Under the pieces are notes generated by a model, which had not been told where the DNA came from, did not search any database, and was given only the letters and a program-made list of their open reading frames with translations. A DNA stretch of 64,000 nucleotides from Crossaster papposus (taxonomy: Eukaryota; Echinodermata; Asteroidea; Velatida; Solasteridae): the NCBI GenBank assembly GCA_037893245.1, contig JBAIAA010000872.1, positions 186,001-250,000 of the forward strand, written 5' to 3'. This document shows, in pieces, positions 42,728 to 54,681 of the stretch. The translations under genes and the position numbers were made by a program. Position 1 is the first letter of the stretch. The number at the start of each line of letters is the position of its first letter.

Positions 42728-45700
42728 GTGATCGTCGAGTATTCGATGCCAGACTGCAACTTCAAAACCACCGACGTGTTGGAGCAACTGGCCATCGCCC
42801 TCCTAGCGAACCATGCATTGGCCCATACTAACCCAACACCTACACTACGAGGCCCGAAGTTTGATCGGCCCAAGGTTGATGTTGGCATATCGATCGAAGA
42901 TTGAAATGTATTTTTTTTCGCCGATGGGAGGTTTTCCGCGTCGGATCCGGAATAGACGGGGCATCAGCTCCAGCGCAGTTATTCTAGTGCGCTGGGACCG
43001 CGTTGGGCTATGGCCTATTAAGGCGAACCCACACGCCGCTTCAGACACCCTGCCACAACTGCTCGCCGCCATGCGTTCACTCGCAGTCATCCCGGTTGCC
43101 ACATGTGTTCTACGTACCGAGCTGCTCCAGTTACGCCAGGAAAGAGACAAAGCATCTCGTGCATTTACGGCCAGGGTTCGCGGAAAAGCTGAGCCCTGTG
43201 CTTTTGCCGCACAGTGTGAGTGCGGCAAGAGTGTTGATTACACAGATCACATAGTCCGTGATCCTCAACGGATTGTACGACCCAGACATCTGCCGTGAAG
43301 TACTCGGGACACCAGACATCCACAAGAAACCGGTCAACGATGTGGTTGCCCTCGTAGAAAACAAGGAAATGGCTCGTAACGCCCTCCCGTCGTCAGCCCT
43401 CTCCGCCGTGTCATCCTTCCGGCGCCAACATATTTCGCCCACACCTACTGCGACGACACCGTCCCACGCAGACCAGGCCAGGCAGGCGACGTGCCTAGAC
43501 TGCAAGGAGGTATTTAGGATCTTTACTGAGGGGACGCGGGGGCGGAACTCCAAGCCCAATCGGGTTTGCACCAACTGTTTCAGGGCCCGAGTCGTAATAA
43601 AGGCCAGCCACGCCTGCACCAGGCCCCTACGCCCAACGCCCAGGCCCTTTCGCCCAACGTCCAGGCCTTAGAGTCAGGCCCGATTTTCCAGGTTGCAGCT
43701 TTTCAGAATGGCGGCGGCCGTCCCCCTCACAAACGGCCACGACGACACCGCAGACGTGCATCTACCACACACAGCACTGTCAACAAACCCCCACCACGAG
43801 GCTTGATCATCACATCTTTTTCATAGTTGAGTGGAAACGAGCCCGCCTCCTAGACCACCCCAGAGTCTCGATAACTGTCTCGGTTGACAGATCAGCCCAA
43901 AGAAGAAAGACCAGCCCCACGAAGAAAGACCAGCCCCACCAAGCCTTGGACACCCTCGCGGAAGTGGCTGCGATCGCAGACACTGGTGCACAATCGGACT
44001 TATGGTCGCTGACAAACTTCTCGCCCGTGGGTTCTCTCGCGACGACCTACACCCCGTTAGTCTTAGCCTGTCAGCTGCCAACCGCTCCCCAATCCCCATT
44101 GAAGGAGCGTTTTCGCCAAGCTTACAGCACACTCGCTGCGGTGAGACAGCGTCATGCCGCTGCATTGTCTTTGTGAGCGGTTCTGTGTAAGCCATGTACC
44201 TATCATATGAATCGCTGCTCAGCCTCGGTTGCCTCTCAAATGATTTCCCGTCAATCGCTAACGTGAACAGAGACAGTGAGCGGCACCACACGCGTGACCC
44301 TAGTGTCACGGGTGCATCACGTGACCCTCCGTCCATGAGCGTAACACGGTCCATCAACGAAGGATGCCGAGCACCTTGTACCCTACACGACGCAACGTGC
44401 TCCTGCCTCCTGCGCGAAGTCGCACCACCACGCCCACCTAAGTTGCCGTTCCCATGCACAGCAGAAAACAACAAACAGATGAAAGCGTGGCTACTCGAGA
44501 GATATGGCTATTCCACGTTCAACATTTGCCCCCATTGAGCGTTACCCTGCATGGACGGACCACCGGTCGAGATATATGTAGACCCTGCCGCCACACCAAA
44601 GGCCTGCCACACCCCGGCTAACATGCCCATACACTGGCAGCAGCGAGTACACGATAACCTCCTCCACGACGAAGCCCTTGGCGTTGTAGAACGCGTGCCA
44701 TACGGCGAGCCCGTGACGTGGTGTCATCGCATGGTGATAACGCAAAAGCACAATATTGCTCCCCTCGTCGTACAGTCGATCTCTCGCCATTGAACAAGTT
44801 CTGTCAACGGGAAACGTTTGCAATAGAGTCACCTTTCAAACTCGCTCGTCGTATTCCTAAGAACACATGAAAGACGGTCACAGACGCCTGGAACGTCTAC
44901 CACAGTGTCCATCTGCGTGAATCCGATCGTCACTTGACCACCTTCATCACACCGTTTGGCCGCTGGCGCTACACAGGGGTTCTTGTCATCAGGAGATGGT
45001 TACAATCGCCGCTTTGACGCCATACTATCGGCCTTTGAACGTAAGGAGCAATGTGTTGATGACACCGCCCACTACGACACTGGTTTGGAGCAGCACTGGT
45101 GGAGAACCATCGACTTGCTTACACGCGTCGGCCAGGCAGGTATTGTGTTGAACCCAGACAAGTTCCAGTTCGCCAAGAGGAGCGTAGACTTCGCCGGCTT
45201 CATGATGTCCGACCTAACCATCGAACCGCCATTGTCGAAGGAATTCGTCAGGGCGTGGAGATTTTTGAAATGAAGTGGCGCACCTGCCTCCGCCCCGACT
45301 GGTCAAAGCGTGGTATCGGATACTTCCTCCTTCAACAACACTGCAGCATCCCCATCGGGCATACCAGACTGCTGCTCTGGGGGGTGGAGAGTCACCCTGG
45401 CTGGCTTACGATTCTTGTCCTCGGCGAAGCAACGCTACGCAGCCATCGAGGGTGAAGCCCTGGTCGTGGCTTGGGGTCTTGAGCAGTCGCGATATTTCAC
45501 CCAGGGGTGCGACAACGTTATCGTGGTCACTGACCACAAGCCGCTTGTGAAGATTTTCCACGACCGCAAGCTGGACGAGATATCCAACTCGCGACTGTTC
45601 CGACTTAAGCAACGCACCCTCCCATGGCGCTTTGATATCAAGCACTTTCCTGCCAAGAGTAACCACGCCGCTGATGCAGCATCGAGACACCCCTCCCCGT

Positions 45701-45867
45701 CAGGTCCATCAAACGACTTCTCACTGGTAAGGTCAAATCGTCCTGACCGTATAGAGTTGGCACTAATGGCCTCCATCCGCAACGTAGCCCAAGAGCTCTG
45801 CTTGATCCCATGGTCAGGTACCGCACAAGAAACAGCGGCGGATGCGTCCCTGTGCCACCTTCTATAG
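42728..45867 (+). pseudogene. gag-pol remnants of gypsy element 2
   Basis: Gag: RPKVDVGISIEDWN-like and WEVFRVGSGI motifs in shifting frames (about 42870-42960), then a knuckle with CLDCKEVF...VCTNCF (about 43495-43590). Protease: AIADTGAQSDLW with the DTG active site (about 43975-44000). RT: the region PVEIYVDPAATP through PYGEPVTWCHRMVI (44560-44735), then CVDDTAHYD with the active-site DD (about 45052) and NPDKFQFAKRSVDFAGF. RNase H: CLRPDWSKRGIGYFLLQ, RYAAIEGEALVVAWGLEQ, VTDHKPLVKIF and NHAADAASRHPSP. The last open piece stops at 45867. No integrase follows. Numerous frame changes show it is dead. Confidence 0.88.
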
Positions 45868-45877
45868 CTGATTGAGC

Positions 45878-46040
45878 TAACTTTCTTAGTTTTATTGCCA
45901 TATTGTATTATGTTTAGCTGTTGTTTAGTCCTCGGGCACATTCACACTTTATAGTATTGTTCACCTTTTGTTTTGCTTAGGATTCTATCATCGTTGTGAT
46001 TACAATAAACATATCGACAATCGAGGAGACTGTTTCTTCA
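45878..46040 (+). repeat. Truncated 3' LTR of gypsy element 2
   Basis: 163 bp equivalent to the last 166 bp of the 5' LTR, with several differences, so the element is not young. The first about 95 bp are missing. Confidence 0.85.
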
Positions 46041-46153
46041 AGACTAATTTTTTAACACAAGTTTTTAATTTAGTGCTATAGGCTAATATAAGACGAATTC
46101 GATCTCTGAAGGTCAAACAAGCATTTAATGGTAAATTGAACTGTGAGTTTGTG

Positions 46154-47515
46154 TCAACTATCTTCAGGACTTAACCAGTTCAATGTATGTAGTCTGTCCT
46201 CATAGGTCATGGCTCCTTTCTGCTGCACAGGCAAGACCAAAGTTTGGTAGAGTGACAAAAGACCCTTTGACGATGATCCATCGGCGATATGCCAAATGAA
46301 GCCCAAAGTTTTGTTAGCTTTAGACGCAACTGCATCGACGTGGTCATTCAATGTAAGATTATTATTCACGGTAACTCCAAGATACTTGAAGATATAAGGG
46401 CAACTATGAGGGGCATTCCTTTAAGAGTGTAGTGTGGGTGGATATTGTTTTCTTTGTACGCGTCATGTGCATCATCTTGGACTTTCCCTGTTTAAGTTTT
46501 ATACCATTTGAGGTACTCCAATGGGCAATAGCATCAAGGTCCGACTGGAAGTTTAGTTCATCTCGGGGCGAAAAAAAATGGCTGGTAAATGAGGGTGTCA
46601 TCTGCAAAAAGCAGATACTTGGAATAAAGGTTAGTAGAAATATCGCTGATAAACAGGTTGAATAGCAGAGGGCCGACCACACTTCCTTGGAGACGCCGGA
46701 GGTGACTGGTGACCAGTGAGCTACGATACATAACACGTTGCTGACGCCCAGTCAAAACCAAATCCAAGGTTGACCTCGTATGTTGAACTTGCAAGCTATT
46801 TTTTTCTAATACCGTGTGGTGAGGCATCATATCAAATGTCTTAGAAAAGTCTAGGCAGCCAATGACAATTCTATGTGGGCGTGGCTTGTCCAGGATTGTA
46901 GCCCAATTGAGAATGGCATTAGTTAGCTGTGTCACACACGACCTTTCGGGCTGAGAAACCATGTTGTTTATCATTACCAAGGCAAAAGGAGGACACATGA
47001 TCATGAGTACAATCTGCTACAGCCTTTTTAATCACCTTACAAACAACGGAAATTAGGGCAATTGGACGGTAGTTCGTAATATCAGTTCGGTTGGTGGACT
47101 TGAACACAGGTGTGATGTTCGAGAGTTTCCAGTCCATGGGGAGAGTATCCTGTGCAAGAGAGGAATAACATCAAACGCAACAATGGGGAAGCAATTAATG
47201 ATGCAGTAGCTCGTAGGATTGTGGGCGATATTCCATCAGGGCCTGGTGCTTTATGAGGGTTGAGCGTTAGCAGCGATTTGGTCAGAAATCCTAGATTGAT
47301 TCTGATTGGAAGGGAGTTCGGGGATAGAGGGAACACGGTGGTGGAGTCGTGGAACAAATGACTGCAGGCGAGTGAACTGAAGTAAAAAACGCATTGAAGG
47401 CTTCAGCAATATCAACAGGCTTGTGGATCACCTTGTCGGCTGGACGGAAGGCTGGAGAGCACTTCGATTTTCCTTGGTCTCTCATAAAGCACCAGAACCT
47501 TCGCTTCTGACAGCT
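46154..47515 (-). pseudogene. Decayed LINE reverse transcriptase (CR1/Jockey/L2-like)
   Basis: Broken frames on minus give, in order: NPHKAPGPDGISP, ITNYRPIALISVVCKV, CLDFSKTFDMM, LQGSVVGPLLFNLFISDI, the intact catalytic LLFADDTLIY, then the C-terminal NKTLGFIW region. At least four frame changes and stops interrupt it. It lacks the endonuclease. The 5' break near 47515 abuts the S1 block of the second MULE-like copy (ctgacagcgactagg...). Confidence 0.88.
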
Positions 47516-48374
47516 TCTGACAGCGACTAGGCCTACAGGCAAGGCACAGACTGGGCCCGGGCTGTACATGTAGGCCTAGTGTAGCTAAAGTGTAGTGTCA
47601 GTAAGGGCCTCATTCATAAGTCTTTGTACAATATTTTGTATCTCAAATCCTGTTTTGCAGAAAATATTACCAAGCGAATACGACTACCACATTTGCAGTT
47701 TCGAACCGAATGAAAACGGTTTCCAGGCTGAGATTCGATTGCCAGTTCATGATGAGAAAGGTGCCCAGAAATGAATTGTAGCCTTCCAAAATTATGATTA
47801 CGTTTAGGAAGCTGGTGACCGAGCCATTTGCCCAGACTTGCAATTTTGTCACAGGTGAGAACAACATAATGGTTATGAGTAGCATGGTTACAGAATGCTA
47901 TGATCAGATTCATAGAAATTTGATACATGCATCTGAAATATTTTAAATACCGTATTTCAATTGATAATGATGAATCCAATGCCGCCGTCTTGTTTACATG
48001 ATCTTGACTAGAATTGGCTTCATTCTCCAACTCAAAGATCCAAAGAAGATATAATATTGATTGTTTTGTGCCTTTTAACACAGTATCAATAGGCCTGACG
48101 TCCCCCGTCACATTTTCAAAACGTTTCATTGTGTCATTGTGTCATTTTCAAATCTAGATTAAATAAAATGCATTATTCATGAGCGGTGACCCGCGACAGA
48201 GGGACGATAAAAAAACGAAAATTACCAATGAATACTAACATTAGGGGCTTTTCAATTTTCATCAGTTTATTCATAAGAATATTCGTGATTTAATAAACCC
48301 CCAAAACCAAACAAAATTGGTATGACAAGCGCAAAATGTAAACTGAAATACAGACGCTCCGTCTCGTTAGGCAT

Positions 48375-49010
48375 TAAGGGAAAGGATGGTTTTCAGGACA
48401 AATTTGACAGTGAAGATGACTTTTTCCAAACTCAAAAAATGGTTTGTATAAAAAAGCAGATTGTGATCTCTTTGAATCATGTGTTTTTGTAAGAGTAAAC
48501 CCAACAAGTGATACAAAAAACTAGGTTCGAATCTCTATTTTTTTCTATCTTTAACGGATTTTTCTGCAACGCGACATTGCGGCCTAGTATGATACCCGTG
48601 TAAATAAGTCTCGCATATTGTTTAAGAACACGTTTGGGAATACGCGGTTCTAGATTTCGAACCAGAGTGGGCAAATATCAGGCTGAATACTGTTTACAAT
48701 TTTTAATTTGCCGCGTATTCGGCCCGAGATTTGCCAACTTGGATTCGAAATCTGGAACCGCGTATTCCCAAACGATATGCGATTCCCATTTGGACGGGTA
48801 TCATGCTAAACCGCAATGTCGCGTTGCGGAAAACTCCGTTAAAGATGGAAACAAATTAATATTCAAACCTAGTTTTGTTTATCACTTGCTGGGTTTGCTC
48901 TTTCGAAAACACATGATTCAAAGCGATCACAATCTGCTTTTTTATACAAACCATTTTTGGAAAAAGTCATCTTCACTTTTAAATTTGTCCTGAAAACCAT
49001 CCTTTCCTTA
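48375..49010. mobile_element. Foldback element B (636 bp)
   Basis: Two arms of about 310 bp (48375-48690 and 48700-49010) form a near-complete hairpin. The termini are taagggaaaggatggttttc and gaaaaccatcctttcctta, and the loop is about 48690-48700. Arm landmarks include aacacatgattcaaag and its counterpart, and gcgacattgcgg/ccgcaatgtcgc. Both strands show 60-120-codon chance frames. It lies directly inside the left TIR of A. Confidence 0.88.
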
Positions 49011-49012
49011 TA

Positions 49013-51030
49013 CCCCAGTCACAATTGGCTTGCGATGGGTTTGCGATTAGTTTGCGGCGGATTTCTAGGCATTTTCGGCCGGGGCCCCACGAGACTCCTT
49101 GCGGCTGCCGGGTCATTTTTTGGCATCGGGCGGGCATCGAGTTACTTTTAACTCGGACTTAAAACCTGGTGCGGCGTTTCGCATCGCAAACTGATCGCCA
49201 ATAAATCGGTCGATGCCTAGCTGATGTCCGGCAGGGCATCGCACACGTCGGGCGGGCGCCGAGCCAAATTTTGGACAACCCAGACAATCAATATATCGGC
49301 CAGGCGCCGCCCACACGCCGGCCGGGTCCCGCCAGGCGTCCGGCCGACTTGGCGGTGCCTGGCCAGAAATCGGCCGGGGGCCAGACGGCGCCCTGCCGGC
49401 GCCCAGCCTGAAATCGGTCATGCATCGGCCGGGGCTCGCAGGGTAAAAAAAGCGGCTCATCTACATCTACACACAGTTTATCACACAAGTTTCATAGTGC
49501 AAGTACTACATTTTAGGCCAACGCGTGAGTAGCGTGTTGTAATTTTGGCAACACGCTGGCAAACGCTAACCAACGCTAGGCCAGCGTTAGCAACACGATG
49601 AGCGCGTTACTCACACGCTGGGACACGCTGTCATACGCTGAGGAATTTTTTTTCTTTCAAAATAGCTACAATTTCCAGCGTTTGCCAGCGTGTGACTGCA
49701 CACGCTGGCGGCGCGTTTTAGATTCGTTACTCACGCGTCGAACACGCTAGGCGATCGTTATCAACCCGCTACTCACACGCTGGCGTACGCCGGCGTACGC
49801 TTGCGACACGCTGGTTATGGCCCTGCCACACCAGGACGTTTTAGGCCAATGCATGAGTAGCGCGTTAAAAATAGTTGATACGCTGGCAATTGCTGAACTT
49901 TCACAGAAAAAGTCAAGTGGAACCGTGATTTCAGCGTGTTCATACAGGTTGATAACGGGTTCATAGCGTATGCCGGCGCGTAAGTAGCGTGTGAGGAACG
50001 CGCTCAGCGTGTAATGAACGCATCACTGATTTATATAAAAAATACGACAGCGGGTCGCCAGCGTGAGAGTAGTGGGTTGGTAACGATCGTCTAGCGCGTT
50101 CGACGCGTAAGTAACGGCCTTCTTGCGCGCCGCTAGCGTGTGCAGTCACACGCTGGCAAACGCTCAAGGTATGTTGAAAAAACGTATTTTTGTCTCAGCG
50201 TGTGACAGCGTGTTCCAGCGTGTGGGTAACGCGCTCAGCGCGTTGCGAACGCTGGCCTAGCGTTGGTCAGCGTTTACCCGCGTGTTGCCGAAATTTCAAC
50301 ACGTTGGCCTAAAACGTTCTGGTGTGACAGGGCCATTACTGTAGTAGCGCGTCATCTTTTTGTACAACTAATCATGTGTTCGTTGCCGTACGCTGGCGCG
50401 CGTTGGACCGCGCTACTCACGCGCTGGGCAGTCGTTCATCAGTCGTCGAGCGCGTTACTAACGCGTTATTCACGCGCTGGCGAACGCTATGAACCCGTTA
50501 TTAACGCGTTATGGACACGCTGAAATCACGGTTCAACTTGACTTTTTCTGTGGAAGTTCAGCGTTTGCCAGCATATCAACTATTTTTAACGCGCTACTCA
50601 CGCGTTGGCCTAAAACGTTCTAGTGTGACAGGGCCATTAAGAAGGTCAGAGGAGAGCTTCTGCCGCCGGCCGTTGATCGCTGGCCACTCGACAGGCACAC
50701 TACAGATGCCCGTCCGGCCGCCGTACGACCTGTACGAATTGGTTGGCACCCTGCCGGATACCGCAGGGGTATCGTAAGGACATTAGCAGGGCACCGGACG
50801 AGTGCCTGCCGGACACCGGCCGATAAACGGGCCAATAATTCGACCCCATTTCCAAGAAAGTCGGCCGATTGCTGGTCGGCGACCCCTCGGGCCCCGTCAT
50901 GGCAGCGTACGGGGCACTTTTAATTGTGACTGTGACCGCCATATCGCACGATCTTTCGCCGACCTCTACACGCCGGCCGATGCCTAGAAATCGCACACGC
51001 CGCCCGGGCTCCGCTTTAATTGTGACTGGG
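49013..51030. mobile_element. GC-rich TIR element C (about 2 kb)
   Basis: It starts ccccagtcacaatt and ends aattgtgactgggg. TATA sits on both sides (ttata/cccc and gggg/tataaa), consistent with a TA or TATA target duplication. Imperfect subterminal arms share tttctaggcat..tcggccgg. The sequence between the termini and element D is rich in cggccgg/gccgg words. It is non-coding. Confidence 0.75.
49505..50637. mobile_element. Nested double foldback D with acgctggc grammar
   Basis: The structure is L-R-L'-R'. L (49505-49817) is the reverse complement of about 50020-50336, and the segment starting at 49818 is the reverse complement of about 50500-50637. An inner unit 49816-50336 has the termini tggccctg(c/t)cacacc, and the right end of the whole has the same terminus (gtgtgacagggccatt). 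The body is made of shuffled near-repeats such as cacacgctgg, gcgcgttactcac and agcgtgtg. It has no coding content. Confidence 0.8.
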
Positions 51031-52436
51031 GTATAAATGACTAACGAAACGGAGCGTCTGTATTTAAGTTTGAATGTTGCGCTTGTCATTCCAATTTTGT
51101 TTCGTTTTGGGGGGTTTATTAAATCACGGATATTCTTATGAATGAACTCATCAAAAAAAAAAAGCCCCTAATGTCAGTATTCATCGGTAATTTCCGTTTT
51201 TTGATCGTCCCTCTGTCGCGGGACAACGCTCATGAATAATGCATTTTATTTAATCTAGATTTGAAAATGGCACATGCGCACAACTGTATGTCGCTATACA
51301 CAATGGCAGAAACAGCGGTGGTATACGTATACGGCAGTGAATATAAGCACAGTGGATAAACACCGTACATGACCCAGACATGACCGATTTTCTCGTATAG
51401 GGAAATATACCAATACAAACAAATTAAAAAGCGTTCATTTACCATCAAAACATGCTTAAAAACTAGCGTCTGCACATGTTTCTTTTTCAAACTGATGCAA
51501 TTTCAGCATTCCGGAGCTTTTTTCGCCGTATATGACTAGCGCCCTCTGTCGACCAATTTTCTACAGCGTTACTACCGTATTATTCGCGTACCACGACGGT
51601 GATACAAAAAGTGACCCTTTAATATCAGTGTTTTGATTCATTTTTTACAAATTGGAGTTATCAGCTTCCAAATTTTTCCTCAATTTTAAGGAATTAAAAA
51701 GAAACAAGAATCCTCAAATCTGATAATAACGTTGATGTGCGGCATACACGGGTTATTATTTAAATATTTACTGGGCTCATTTTACGAATAAAAAAGGCTG
51801 TGAATCACTCAACACTGTTGAAGAATGTCATCCCTACTTGCTATTTTACGATTGTTCACACAGTTTTCTTTATTAATAAAGAAATCCAGAGAACTCTGTT
51901 GTGGAAATACATTTTGTTGTCATCAGCTTCTTGTCACTCGCTTCTTGTCGCAGAGCATTAATTGTTGACGTGGGACCAGTGGTTCGTCATGAGTAATTGT
52001 GGATGCCATGTCCTGTGTTCGCACTCCTGTGTCAACTCTTCAATGTTAGCTTGTTGTAACTCTTTAAATTGTGTAATACACGACGAGGCTAAGAGCGTCT
52101 GTATGCGGGTTGCTGGGTGGGAACTTCGTCAAAAAGAACTGAGTAATGATTTATCATGAAGTATATCATCACATATTAAGTTGCTTTTTCTGACAGTCGC
52201 TAGTTTTATTTGCTTCAACTCATTTGTCCACTTTTATGATTCCCCTCCCACTGAAATATTGGTTCCCCTACAAATTTAATCCCATAGTTATGCCGCTGTT
52301 TTCCCCACGGACCATTGTGGTCCAATATAGAAACTATATTTTTTGTATGGCAACATTCAGTACCGAAGTCAGTACGAACGCGGTGTCACATTTTACTTGT
52401 TGGTATGTCTGTAAACTTCACACTTTGGTAGGTCTT

Positions 52437-53049
52437 CATCCTGAGCCACGCAGCGGTTTTACGCGCTTTCTACCAATACTAATAGCGCTCAAAGCCCTGC
52501 GGACATACGGCAAGATCATAGTTATTAGCGCAAAAAATCATGCGCCCAATCAGGGCCTCCGTTAAAAAACAGACCAATGCATTTTCCCAAACCCAGGCTT
52601 TGGATCCGTCTGGGGCTACAGCCTATTGCTAAACTGTATGAAAAAAGCAAGAGACGAAGACAAATCTGGGGTTCGAAAAACAGCCAAAGGCATGCGAACC
52701 AACGCGCATTTCTATTGGTCCATTCGCTTGGACATCTGAGGTGTTCTCACAATGTTCATCCTCCCACGTACAAATTAAAATTAATCGGAAAAATTGTAGA
52801 AATTAACGTGCAGAACGTGAAATAAAACCTTGCTATTGTATATTATACAGAATAAGAAACATAAAAGACTGAAAAGCTACGTAAACGCCAATAAAATTAA
52901 ATATAGTGGTAGAAATTGTCATTTTACCAGGTGTGGACGTTCATTTCATGTATTAGCCAACTTGTTTAATGATTGCTGCAAAAGTCCGCAGGGTTTGAGC
53001 CTGAGGGCGACAATTCGAGAGCCCGTTAAACTCTGCGCGGCTCAGGATG
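52437..53049. mobile_element. 613-bp TIR element with 9-bp target duplication (MULE-type MITE)
   Basis: The ends are catcctgagccacgc and gcgcggctcaggatg, and imperfect inverted similarity extends about 65 bp inward (ccctgcggac near both ends). It is flanked on both sides by gtaggtctt (52428-52436 and 53050-53058). The unoccupied site, with a single gtaggtctt, is at 18423-18431 in the paralogous intron. A 9-bp duplication is characteristic of Mutator-like elements. It contains no transposase. Confidence 0.92.
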
Positions 53050-54101
53050 GTAGGTCTTTGAACATATCCTCGGCCATTGTGTATCTACAGAGAAAAAAAA
53101 GGTGAACAGTCAATATCTTATGAAAATGAGACGAAAGGCTCCTAATAGTAAAAGAAACCCCCCCCCCCAAAAAAAAAAAAAAAACACCCAACAACAACAA
53201 CAACAACGTACCGCGGTACTGTAATCTAAAAGGTTACACATGACATTTCAAATAAACTTAATTTTGGAACTTTATAATTAGTTTACAAACAAAACATACC
53301 ATCTCAAACTTTCCTAGAGTTATTTCATGCACCCAATTAAACTCGATATGTGCAATGCATGCGCCTAAGATCAGAACGTGTGGTGCATGTGCGCGTTTGC
53401 TGTACACACGAACAAGATATTTCCTTTATTCGTGGATTGTCAACAGAGGGCGCTGTTTTTTCTCTCAGCCGCTAGTTTTCTGATGAACAGGCCGGCACAA
53501 AATGATTAATTTTTAGACTAAAAGGGATCTTGCGGGATTTTCGCGTTATTTTCTCTTTACTAACAAGGAGTCACTCTATCGGTTTATGCCGAAAAATTTA
53601 CCAAAATCCGTGGCCCATGGTGGCCTATTGAAAAAACGTGTAACATTTTGGTTCAATTGTATATTTTTAACCTAAATTAGCAAAACAAGTTTGTTGTCTA
53701 AGCTTATTTAACTTACCTTTCGCTATATATATTACAATAAATCATACATCAAACGAGAGAGTAAACAGAGTGGCTTCAGGTGAAATAGGTCATTGAAGAC
53801 AAGACGTCAGGTTTGTGGGCACCGCAACTCCTAATAAACCGTGTACTCAATTTAGATTTGTCATTAAATAAAGAGGCTAGGTTGTAAAATGTCAATATTA
53901 AAGTGAATTAATCTTTAAAATCATTTTGTTTTGTGATATAAACCATGTGATCAGGTATGTGGGGGAAAAGAAATAACAAAAACAGGGGAAAAAATCGGGT
54001 GAAATGTCTGGGTCTTAAACTACTGTGTTATTTATGATATTTTCAAATTCACTTCAGATTATACCGAAAAGTATTTGATAAAGCGTATGGTGCTGCCAGT
54101 G

Positions 54102-54681
54102 CTGCCTTCTGTACCCAATGTACACATACAACGACTGCAGCGGTTACAAAACTGGGCCGCACGTTTAGTTTTTGCTGTCAACCGCAAGCATGATCCCATA
54201 CCCTTGATGCATTCGCTACACTGGTTACCAATACAACAAAGAATAATGTTCAAGCATTTATTATTTGTCTACAAATCCTTTCATAACCTTGCTCCAGTCT
54301 ATTTATCAGACTGCTTGTTAAAATATGTTCCAAGAAGAAATAATCTGAGATCTGGAGATGATATCCTACGACTTGAATATCCTAGAACAAGAGTACAAGC
54401 CGGTGATATAACTTTCACTGTATGTGCCTCCCGTGCATGGAACAATCTCCCGATCTCAGTTAGATCTTCTACCTCTGTAAATAACTTCAAAAAATCTTTG
54501 AAAACGCATCTTTTTGTATAATTTTCCTACCTTTGTATTATTCTGCAATCATTGTTTCAATTGTTAGTTTTAATGTAACTATTTTATTGTAAGTATATCT
54601 AAGTAACATTTTATAATTGTACGCGCTTTGAGCCTTTTGGGAAAAGCGCATTATAAATATTAATGTAATGTAATGTAATGT
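54102..54681 (+). mobile_element. CR1/L2-type LINE 3' end with (atgta)n tail
   Basis: It is inserted in exon 3 of MULE-like copy 2. It encodes the last about 140 residues of a LINE reverse transcriptase protein (LQRLQNWAARLVF, LHWLPIQQRIMFK, CASRAWNNLP, FKKSLKTHLF) and stops at 54519. A 3' UTR containing gcgctttgagccttttggga follows, and then the pentanucleotide tail taatgtaatgtaatgtaatg. The paralogous exon at about 19430 lacks it. It is 5'-truncated, as is typical. Confidence 0.9.

Larger units (their letters stand above)
42452..46040 (+). mobile_element. Degenerate Ty3/gypsy element with LTRs, integrase deleted
   Basis: The 5' LTR is 42452-42711 (TGTCGG...TTCTTCA, AATAAA at 42675). The 3' LTR is incomplete, 45878-46040. 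Between them gag, zinc knuckle, protease, RT and RNase H follow in order on plus but are broken by many frameshifts. The integrase and the U3 part of the 3' LTR are missing, as if one deletion joined the RNase H tail directly to the middle of the LTR. No target duplication is visible (ggaag versus agact). The coding part is GC-richer than its surroundings, which indicates different composition from the host background. Confidence 0.88.
48143..51269. mobile_element. Composite TIR element A (3.1 kb) with 232-bp terminal inverted repeats
   Basis: Left TIR 48143-48374 and right TIR 51037-51269 are reverse complements at high identity, from cattttcaaatctagattaa to acgctccgt.tcgttag.cat. The interior is occupied by at least two further inverted-repeat elements (B, C), and C contains D. 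The whole sits in the intron of MULE-like copy 2 and is absent from copy 1. No clear target duplication was found. No transposase frame is seen, so it is non-autonomous. Confidence 0.85.

Noticed and set aside
42845..44474. Long minus-strand frames (127, 162 and 217 codons)
   Set aside because: They are antisense to recognisable gag and protease sequence of gypsy element 2, and reflect its GC-rich composition.
48477..50835. Many 60-120-codon frames on both strands
   Set aside because: They lie in foldback elements B, C and D, where GC richness and inverted symmetry produce mirror-image open frames. None has a known motif.
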